A stretch of DNA of 64,000 nt. Origin: Tragulus kanchil (taxonomy: Eukaryota > Chordata > Mammalia > Artiodactyla > Tragulidae). The translations under genes and the position numbers were made by a program. Under the pieces are notes generated by a model, which was not told the origin of the DNA, ran no database searches, and saw only the letters and a list, made by a program, of their open reading frames with translations. Below are positions 57,041 to 64,000 of the stretch, piece after piece. Numbering within the stretch: the stretch's first letter is position 1; each line of letters begins with the position of its first letter. Where the stretch lies: assembly GCA_022376925.1 (NCBI GenBank), contig JAIOJX010000005.1, forward strand, positions 159,355,501 through 159,419,500, written 5' to 3'.

Positions 57041-57770
57041 CGCTCCTCTCCCGCTCACGAACTCAGTCACCTGGACTCACGCCTTTGTCATACTCTACAC
57101 CTGATTCCTCAGGAATTCCTCTCAGCGCGACTTACAAAACACATCCAGGACCTGGCCATTCGTCACATCTCACTCCCCGTCCTGGTCCAGGCCACCCTCG
57201 TGGGCCGCCTGGAGGATTACAGCAGCCTCCTGGGTGGGTCCCTGCGTCCCCAGGCCCCCTGAAGTCCACACCAGAGGGATCCTCTGAAACGCTGAGTCAG
57301 ATCCTGTCCCTCCCCTGCTCTAGACCCTCTCCTGGCTCTGTTTCCAGTAACAGCCGAAGTCCTGACTCTGGCTCCAAAGCCCTCCACGATCTGGGTCCGC
57401 TGTGCCTCCTTCGGCCCCACCCCTGCCTCCTCTTCCCTGGGCCACTCTGCCCCAGGCCACGTCGGCCACCATCACGGTTCAGACAGCGCCGGCACACGGC
57501 AACCTTACGAGCTTGGCACGGCCCTTCCTGCCGCCTGCACGCTCTCCCCCGGACCCCCAGACGCCCGCGTGGCTCGCTCCCTCGTCTTCTCCCAGCCTCT
57601 GCTCACAGGTGGCTCCTCAGTGAGCCTGTCCGGACGGCTCTGAGACTGAAACCTGTCCCTTTCCTGCCACCAATTGACTCCTTCAGCCTGCTCTACCTTA
57701 AAAATTTTTCTATCATCTTCTAATATTCTTTTACATTCAGTATGCTTTTCTTTACCCGTAGGTAAGCTCT
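57040..57770 (+). mobile_element. L2 LINE 3' region
   Basis: Follows the L2 pattern: ttacagcagcctcctgggtg, then ctctagaccctctcctggc, gtggctcgctccctcgtc and ctctgctcacaggtggctcc, ending near taggtaagctctacaag. A 212-codon frame across it (57085-57723) is a by-product of its pyrimidine-rich composition. Confidence 0.75.
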
Positions 57771-57814
57771 ACAAGAATACAGCTCTTTCTTCTACTTTTT
57801 TTTTGTATATATAT

Positions 57815-57982
57815 TTATTTATTTGGCGACATCAGGTCTTAGTTGCAGCACTTGGGATCTTGAGCGGCAGCACACAAGTTCTTTAACGGCAGCACGTGGC
57901 ACCTGGCTCCCTGACCAGGGATCTAGCCCAGCCTCCTGCACTGGGAGCTCAGGGTCCTGGCCACTAGACCACAGGGAAGCCC
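57815..57982 (-). mobile_element. CHR-type SINE, short class
   Basis: Reverse element from tatttatttatttggcgac to gaccacagggaagccc. The duplicate lies at 58924-59091. Confidence 0.85.
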
Positions 57983-58310
57983 CTGGTCTACTTTCCACAC
58001 GTCTTTCTCCTCCAACAGGGCCGAGCACAGGGCAGCCATTCAATAACCACTTGTCACCGAGTGACTGCAAGGCCTCCTGGACCTGTCCGGGGGCTCTATG
58101 ACCTTTCTGGTGCTAAGAGCCTTTCATGCTGAAGAACTCTGGGCCCCACAGCTTCCTGCCACCTGGGAGGGGGACCCTCTTCTGAGCATCCTTCCTTCCT
58201 TCCTCTGCCCAGCCAGGTACTTGTTGTGGTCCTTTCTATCCGCACAGCCCGCGAGTTGGGGAAACCCACTCTGATGGTCATCGCCAGTCCAGGCGGAGCT
58301 CGGCCCTCAC

Positions 58311-58406
58311 CTGAAAGTCCTCCTCATCCAAGATCTCCTTCCTCCACTTGATCAGGAACGCAGCACACACGTAGAGATGGAAGTGGGAGAACCCTTCTGG
58401 TTCAGA
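58311..58406 (-). CDS. TBC1D22B: TBC1D22B exon (SEPEGFSHFHLY...EEDFQ), duplicate copy
   Basis: Identical to the exon at 59420-59515, 1109 bp away, with the same splice sites (acceptor AG at 58407-58408, donor GTGAGG from 58310). It codes for 32 residues of the TBC domain. Both copies in one transcript would add a repeated 32-residue block inside the TBC fold, which is unlikely, so one copy is treated as an assembly duplicate. Which of the two is the original cannot be told, but the upstream exon partner of this copy is damaged. Confidence 0.75.
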
Positions 58407-58647
58407 CTGGGAAGGGAAGAAGGCAGATTAGGTTTCCAGCCCTGAAGGGCCGCAGGCTCTAGCCCCCTCAGACCAGTCCTTCTGCGAGGTGGGAAAGCAG
58501 CGCCCCTTTCGTGGCCGGGGGTGCAGAGGCCTGAAACGCTTTTGCAGAGGCCCTGCCCTCGCGGCGAAGGCAGACACTGTGGTAGAAGGGAGGCGGGGGC
58601 TGGTGCCTCAGCGTCAGTCTGGAGGGCTGGGGTGCATCTCTCCATAC

Positions 58648-58770
58648 CTGGTACGTGTCCCACAGGCGGATGGTGCAGCGAAGGGGAAGCTCCCGCATCA
58701 GCAGGTTGTTCATCCAACGGAAGGCAAACTGTAGGTATTCAACCTCGTACCTCCTGAAGTGACTATGTAC
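58648..58770 (-). CDS. TBC1D22B: TBC1D22B exon, duplicate copy broken by junction
   Basis: Repeats the exon at 59757-59884 from its donor (CAG, then GTATGG at 58647) back to 58770, where sequence switches to unrelated DNA. The first five bases of the exon and the splice acceptor are missing, so this copy could not be spliced normally. Strong evidence that the duplication is not a functional gene structure. Confidence 0.8.
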
Positions 58771-59419
58771 TCCTGCCACCAACTGACTCCTTCAGCCTGC
58801 TCTACCTTAAAAATTTTTCTATCATCTTCTAATATTCTTTTACATTCAGTATGCTTTTCTTTACCCGTAGGTAAGCTCTACAAGAATACAGCTCTTTCTT
58901 CTACTTTTTTTTTGTATATATATTTATTTATTTGGCGACATCAGGTCTTAGTTGCAGCACTTGGGATCTTGAGCGGCAGCACACAAGTTCTTTAACGGCA
59001 GCACGTGGCACCTGGCTCCCTGACCAGGGATCTAGCCCAGCCTCCTGCACTGGGAGCTCAGGGTCCTGGCCACTAGACCACAGGGAAGCCCCTGGTCTAC
59101 TTTCCACACGTCTTTCTCCTCCAACAGGGCCGAGCACAGGGCAGCCATTCAATAACCACTTGTCACCGAGTGACTGCAAGGCCTCCTGGACCTGTCCGGG
59201 GGCTCTATGACCTTTCTGGTGCTAAGAGCCTTTCATGCTGAAGAACTCTGGGCCCCACAGCTTCCTGCCACCTGGGAGGGGGACCCTCTTCTGAGCATCC
59301 TTCCTTCCTTCCTCTGCCCAGCCAGGTACTTGTTGTGGTCCTTTCTATCCGCACAGCCCGCGAGTTGGGGAAACCCACTCTGATGGTCATCGCCAGTCCA
59401 GGCGGAGCTCGGCCCTCAC

Positions 59420-59515
59420 CTGAAAGTCCTCCTCATCCAAGATCTCCTTCCTCCACTTGATCAGGAACGCAGCACACACGTAGAGATGGAAGTGGGAGAA
59501 CCCTTCTGGTTCAGA
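59420..59515 (-). CDS. TBC1D22B: TBC1D22B exon, penultimate coding
   Basis: A 96-bp, phase-0 exon encoding 32 residues, SEPEGFSHFHLYVCAAFLIK then WRKEILDEEDFQ, in the C-terminal half of the TBC RabGAP domain. Acceptor AG at 59516-59517, donor GTGAGG from 59419. It joins the exon ending WDTYQ upstream and the last exon starting GLLMLL downstream. A second identical copy lies at 58311-58406. The catalytic arginine/glutamine finger motifs of TBC domains lie in earlier exons outside the window. Confidence 0.93.
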
Positions 59516-59756
59516 CTGGGAAGGGAAGAAGGCAGATTAGGTTTCCAGCCCTGAAGGGCCGCAGGCTCTAGCCCCCTCAGACCAGTCCTTCTGCGAGGTG
59601 GGAAAGCAGCGCCCCTTTCGTGGCCGGGGGTGCAGAGGCCTGAAACGCTTTTGCAGAGGCCCTGCCCTCGCGGCGAAGGCAGACACTGTGGTAGAAGGGA
59701 GGCGGGGGCTGGTGCCTCAGCGTCAGTCTGGAGGGCTGGGGTGCATCTCTCCATAC

Positions 59757-59884
59757 CTGGTACGTGTCCCACAGGCGGATGGTGCAGCGAAGGGGAAGCT
59801 CCCGCATCAGCAGGTTGTTCATCCAACGGAAGGCAAACTGTAGGTATTCAACCTCGTACCTCCTGAAGTGACTATGTACCTGCT
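59757..59884 (-). CDS. TBC1D22B: TBC1D22B exon (VHSHFRRYEVEYLQF...WDTYQ)
   Basis: A 128-bp exon. The first two bases (AG) complete a glutamate codon begun by the upstream exon, then 42 codons run from QVHSHFRRYEVEYLQFAFRW to RLWDTYQ. The YLQFAFRWMNNLLMRE segment is a highly conserved TBC-domain helix pair, and LRCTIRLWDTY is the familiar RLWDTY motif. Acceptor AG at 59885-59886, donor GTATGG from 59756. This is the only complete copy; the one at 58648-58770 has lost its acceptor. The human order of exons is preserved. Confidence 0.95.
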
Positions 59885-59972
59885 CTGAAGCAGAAAATGT
59901 CACTGGCCCCCTGAGTCCAACCTCAGGGATCAAATCTGATCACATGAGCCAGAAAAGCAGTTTCCATTTCTT

Positions 59973-60163
59973 TAAATTTTTTTTAAAAATTTATTTGGCT
60001 GCATTGAATCTTTGTGGCATCATGTAGGATCTGAAGCTGTGCCGCTAAGGCTGATCTGTTCTGTGGCATGGGGGATCTTAGTTCCCTGACCAGGGATTGA
60101 ACCTACATCCCTTGAGTTGCAAGACAGATTCTTAACCACTGGACCAACCACCAGCCAAGTCCC
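59973..60163 (-). mobile_element. CHR-type SINE
   Basis: Reverse element (gtggcatgggggatcttag, then attgaacctacatccc) bracketed by agtttccatttcttt at 59958-59972 and 60164-60178. Confidence 0.9.
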
Positions 60164-60859
60164 AGTTTCCATTTCTTTTGAGCCCCTCCGCCTGGGGAAG
60201 CCAGCACAGAGGAACCAAACTGGCATCTGACCGTCCCGTGTTTGAGTCCACCACCTCCCAGCAACGCTGCGTGGCTGGCCCAGCCCAGCACACAGGAGAA
60301 CTACGTGCACGTCCCACAGGGACATTCTGGGGGCCTTTCTTCCTTTGCGGGCTGCCCGAGTCATACAGTGGGAGGAAGAAGGCTCATTTGGCTGCTTGAC
60401 CTCGTTACTTGTCAGAGAAGGAGCCGCGCTGGAGAAGAACGGTGGGGTCACCTTGGCCGTCCTCCCACCAGTGAGGATTCCGCTTCCGCGTCCCTGACAG
60501 ATGGCAGCCAGCAGGGACTTAAACACCTGGGGATAGCGGTTCACCGACGCCTCTCAAGGGCGGCCTCTCCCACTGACTGAGTGATTCATGGGGAAGCGCG
60601 TCGCCACATTCCAGACACGCGCTCCCCGCCAGCGCCCACCCCGCGCTGCCGGTGCGGTGCTCAGGAGCACCCCAACACACCTGACCCCGTTCCACACGGC
60701 AGCCCCTCAAACGCTGCCCAAGAGGGCTGCAGGAAGATCCCCATCCGCCTCAGTTTCCTCGTCTCTACGGTCGACAAATGGAGACAACCAGTCACGCTTC
60801 AGGAAGTTTGGGGGAGAAAAACATGAGAAAATAACCAGTGTCTACAGTAGCACCTTTAG

Positions 60860-61070
60860 GTGCTAAGTACTAACACAATTTTTGAAAGAGTAACTATCAA
60901 CAATGGTTACTGTTGGGAAGCAGAATTTAAAGAAGGGGAGGATTTTTACTTTACATTTTGTGTTTTCTGGAATTGTTTAAATTATCGTAGTGAGTATTAC
61001 TTCTACAATTCAAAGCATAAAGAAATACACAATTTAAAATCTGCTGTCCTAACATACCATGCCTTCATTT
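60860..61070 (+). mobile_element. Old L1 3' UTR fragment
   Basis: Contains aacaatggttactgttggga, then gaatttaaagaaggggagg and attttgtgttttctggaatt, typical of decayed L1 3' ends. Confidence 0.5.
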
Positions 61071-61163
61071 ATCAGGCATTGTGGATGGCAGAAGAGGAAG
61101 AAAAGGCCAGGCCAGACAGTGGCAAAAACCACAGCACAGGCCCTCTTGGAAGCCGGGCCCCGT

Positions 61164-63375
61164 GGGGCAGCTCAGCACGTGCCCGGTCCCGGGACCCGAG
61201 CGGGGGATCAGGAGAGCTAGGGCGTGGGCTCTGGCATGGAGCTAACCAGCTGGGCCAGGCGATGGGCAGAGAGAGGAAAGCATCCCACATACAACGTGTG
61301 GGACAAGAGCAGCAAACAATCAAGTAAGCTCCAGAGACTGAAAGCCCAGGTCATCCCAGGAAGCTGGAGTGAGCGGAACAAATCAGGGAAGGTTTTCAAG
61401 GGAAGAGAACCTGGGAAAGGAGAAAGATACACAGTCTCTAGATGGGGGGTGAGGGGGAACAGGGGTGGCGAATTCCTTGGTGAAGCAGAAAAGTCCATGA
61501 CAGAAAACCAGATTACGGGTTGTATTAGTTGTTTGGTAAATGGTGGAATGAATTGGTGCTAGAGACTCCACCTAATAATGGAAGTCCTCACTGTTAGACC
61601 TCCAGTGATCCTCACGGAACTTAATTTCAACTCCTCTCCGGGGGCTGTCTCCTCACCAGTCAACAGCAGGGACCCCCGACTTGCCTTCAGTTACGACACT
61701 CTGGGATCCCGCCCCGGGGCCAAGCGCTTACTGCTGGGCTCCTGTTCCTCAGAGATCCTCTGCTTCAGGAAGCCCACCCAGGCACGTCACAGGGAGCTGC
61801 GGCACGTCCTGCTGGGGTACCGCTCAGACCCGAGGACCCTGCATCGAGCCCGGGGGGCCTGAGTCACGTCACAGCATGAAGGACAAGGTCAGACTGCGGA
61901 TCTGAGGCTAAAAGCGATGGAGAGCACGGGAGGTTCGGGCAGAAGAGGGCTGTGACCAGAGCGTGCTCTGGAACGACGGAGGCGTGTGACAGACGTGGAA
62001 GAGGGACGCGGGCGGACGGGCGAGTCCTCCGAGGAGGAAGCGGTGGAAACCCGGGCGTGGCTGGACCAGAGCTGGGGCTCGGGCCGTGAAGAGTGAGTGA
62101 CCGTGAGGAGAGGCGCTGAAAGGGGACGGACAGACCCTGGAGACAGAAGTCAAAGAAGAGAAAGACACCTGGCCTAACGGCAGCGGTCTCGACTCACGGT
62201 CTCACTAGCTGTGGACGGACTCCAGCTGCGGAAGCCCACGGTGAACTGGAAAGGGTGGGACCCGGACCCCGGTCAACTGGGGTGGGGCAGCTCAGCACGT
62301 GCCGGTCCGGGACCCGGCGGGGATCAGGAGAGCTAGGCGTGGGCTCTGGCATGGAGCTAACCCACCGGGCCAGGCGATGGGCACCGAGGAAAGCATCCCA
62401 CATACAACGTGTGGGACAAGAGCAGCAAACAATCAAGTAAGCTCCAGAGACTGAAAGCCCAGGTCATCCCAGGAAGCTGGAGTGAGCGGAACAAATCAGG
62501 GAAGGTTTTCAAGGGAAGAGAACCTGGGAAAGGAGAAAGATACACAGTCTCTAGATGGGGGGTGAGGGGGAACAGGGGTGGCGAATTCCTTGGTGAAGCA
62601 GAAAAGTCCATGACAGAAAACCAGATTACGGGTTGTATTAGTTGTTTGGTAAATGGTGGAATGAATTGGTGCTAGAGACTCCACCTAATAATGGAAGTCC
62701 TCACTGTTAGACCTCCAGTGATCCTCACGGAACTTAATTTCAACTCCTCTCCGGGGGCTGTCTCCTCACCAGTCAACAGCAGGGACCCCCGACTTGCCTT
62801 CAGTTACGACACTCTGGGATCCCGCCCCGGGGCCAAGCGCTTACTGCTGGGCTCCTGTTCCTCAGAGATCCTCTGCTTCAGGAAGCCCACCCAGGCACGT
62901 CACAGGGAGCTGCGGCACGTCCTGCTGGGGTACCGCTCAGACCCGAGGACCCTGCATCGAGCCCGGGGGGCCTGAGTCACGTCACAGCATGAAGGACAAG
63001 GTCAGACTGCGGATCTGAGGCTAAAAGCGATGGAGAGCACGGGAGGTTCGGGCAGAAGAGGGCTGTGACCAGAGCGTGCTCTGGAACGACGGAGGCGTGT
63101 GACAGACGTGGAAGAGGGACGCGGGCGGACGGGCGAGTCCTCCGAGGAGGAAGCGGTGGAAACCCGGGCGTGGCTGGACCAGAGCTGGGGCTCGGGCCGT
63201 GAAGAGTGAGTGACCGTGAGGAGAGGCGCTGAAAGGGGACGGACAGACCCTGGAGACAGAAGTCAAAGAAGAGAAAGACACCTGGCCTAACGGCAGCGGT
63301 CTCGACTCACGGTCTCACTAGCTGTGGACGGACTCCAGCTGCCGGAAGCCCACGGTGAACTGGAAAGGGTCCCGG
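61164..63375. repeat. Tandem duplication 18 (unit 1113-1120 bp)
   Basis: Copy 1 is about 61164-62283 and copy 2 62284-63375. The offset shrinks from 1120 to 1113 over the first 120 bases of copy 2 because at least seven single-base deletions, mostly in G or C runs, accumulate there. The end of copy 1 (62250-62283) is also garbled against 63363-63400. Confidence 0.95.
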
Positions 63376-63462
63376 CCACGAACGGGGCTGAGGAGACGCC
63401 CCGCCAGCACAGCCGGCTCGTGGCAGAATCACACTGAGCCACTGCTGAGGAGCTCCTCCGGG

Positions 63463-63597
63463 CCTCCCTGGCGGTCCAGTGGTGAGGCTGTGCGTTCCCA
63501 ATGCAGGGGGCCTGCGTTCAATCCCTGGTCGGGGAACTCGATCCCACATGCCGCACCTGAGACCCTGTGCAGTCCAATGAAGGAATAATTCAAAAGA
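63463..63597 (+). mobile_element. Short CHR-type SINE
   Basis: Head gggcctccctggcggtccag, gttcaatccctggtcgggg, and an A-rich tail. It ends 30 bp from the donor of the adjacent TBC1D22B exon. Confidence 0.88.
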
Positions 63598-63626
63598 AAA
63601 AAACAGAACTCTTCCTCTGAACCTAC

Positions 63627-63702
63627 CATCGATCCGACTGACGAGCTCCTCCAGAGCCCTGACCTTCTTCTGGATCCCTGGCTGCGCAAAGGTGTAGTTA
63701 TC
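63627..63702 (-). CDS. TBC1D22B: TBC1D22B exon (DNYTFAQPGIQKKVRALEE...)
   Basis: A 76-bp exon encoding 25 residues, DNYTFAQPGIQKKVRALEEL then VSRID, plus the first base of a glutamate codon completed by the exon at 59884. Acceptor AG at 63703-63704 (tttgcag), donor GTAGGT from 63626. It belongs to the middle of the TBC domain and is the most 5' TBC1D22B exon in the window. The four exons here give the last 142 residues of a protein of about 505. The rest of the gene continues beyond 64000. Not duplicated. Confidence 0.95.
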
Positions 63703-64000
63703 CTGCAAACGACCCAGAACTCAGGCTGAGAAGGGACACCAAGAGGCCAGGCCACCCCTTCCCGCAGGTTCAATGAGACACATTCAAAAGGACAAGCTGT
63801 TTCTCCAAAGCCGGCACCAGTGTTCTGGGGAACAAACGAATCTCACAGAACAGCAGAGTGTGGGGAAAGGCCGGGACTTCGGAGGCAAACTGGACTCTGG
63901 GAGCACAGCCACAAGGGGGACACCGTCTGACGACCAAGAGAGCAACATGGAGACCTCCTTAGACTCCACGGGACACTGGACCGTTGACCTTTTCTTCTTT

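Larger units (their letters stand above)
57662..59879. repeat. Tandem duplication 17 (unit 1109 bp), duplicates TBC1D22B exons
   Basis: Copy 1 is 57662-58770 and copy 2 58771-59879. Near-identical (one substitution, caattgactc/caactgactc, near the junction). The breakpoint at 58770/58771 is inside a coding exon, leaving the first copy without its acceptor. Confidence 0.97.

Noticed and set aside
57085..57723. 212-codon plus-strand frame
   Set aside because: It follows the pyrimidine-rich L2 LINE remnant. Pro/Ser/Leu-rich, no homologous protein recognised, and no splice or start context.
1..63375. Reading the 1.1-kb doublets as a real satellite, segmental duplication or a new mobile unit
   Set aside because: Each doublet has different content, no shared ends, no target-site duplications, and errors concentrated at junctions. 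Contig-overlap artefact explains all of these.

Overview
This is nuclear DNA from a ruminant (cattle, sheep, goat, deer or a relative; the species cannot be fixed from the sequence). The evidence is the repeat set: Bov-tA/BovA SINEs, many tRNA-Glu-derived CHR-type cetartiodactyl SINEs, a BovB (RTE) LINE on an L1 background, and older mammalian L2, MIR and MER5A. There are no operons or prokaryotic signals. The genes are split mammalian genes, so most open frames are noise.

Two protein-coding genes are present in part, both on the minus strand. RNF8, a double-strand-break E3 ubiquitin ligase, enters with coding exon 1 at 16338-16448 inside a CpG-island promoter (about 15985-16690) and exon 2 at 5876-6004, which carries most of the FHA domain. 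Its later exons lie beyond the left edge. TBC1D22B, a TBC-domain RabGAP, ends in the window: coding exons at 63627-63702, 59757-59884, 59420-59515 and 37598-37726, a stop at 37598-37600, and a 3' UTR to about 35720. Same-strand TBC1D22B followed by RNF8 matches the human 6p21.2 order. The roughly 19 kb between them is repeat-rich and has no recognised gene. A GLO1 (glyoxalase I) processed pseudogene lies inside the long last intron of TBC1D22B.

The most striking property is structural. Eighteen times in 64 kb, a unit of about 1.05-1.17 kb is followed immediately by a second near-identical copy. The units ignore gene and repeat boundaries, are very uniform in length, chain into triplicates in places, and collect small deletions and homopolymer errors next to the junctions. 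One junction cuts a TBC1D22B exon and removes its splice acceptor. The best explanation is unmerged overlapping contig ends (false duplication in the assembly), not biology. About 19.9 kb would then be redundant, leaving a true locus near 44 kb.

Region by region: 1-3.7 kb, repeats with a CA microsatellite (duplicated); 3.7-16.3 kb, RNF8 exon 2 and intron 1 with SINEs, L2 and a BovB LINE; 16.3-16.7 kb, RNF8 exon 1 and promoter; 16.7-35.7 kb, intergenic, including an L1 riddled with nested insertions at 27-31 kb; 35.7-37.7 kb, TBC1D22B 3' UTR and last coding exon; 37.7-58.3 kb, the long intron with old L1, MIR, L2, GLO1P and an unexplained 164-codon open frame; 58.3-64 kb, three more TBC1D22B exons.

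The most interesting genuine biology is at 29.8-31.1 kb. Two LTR-derived RNAs that share the same 5' end were each retroposed with poly(A) and target-site duplications, and one target site was then reused by a SINE.
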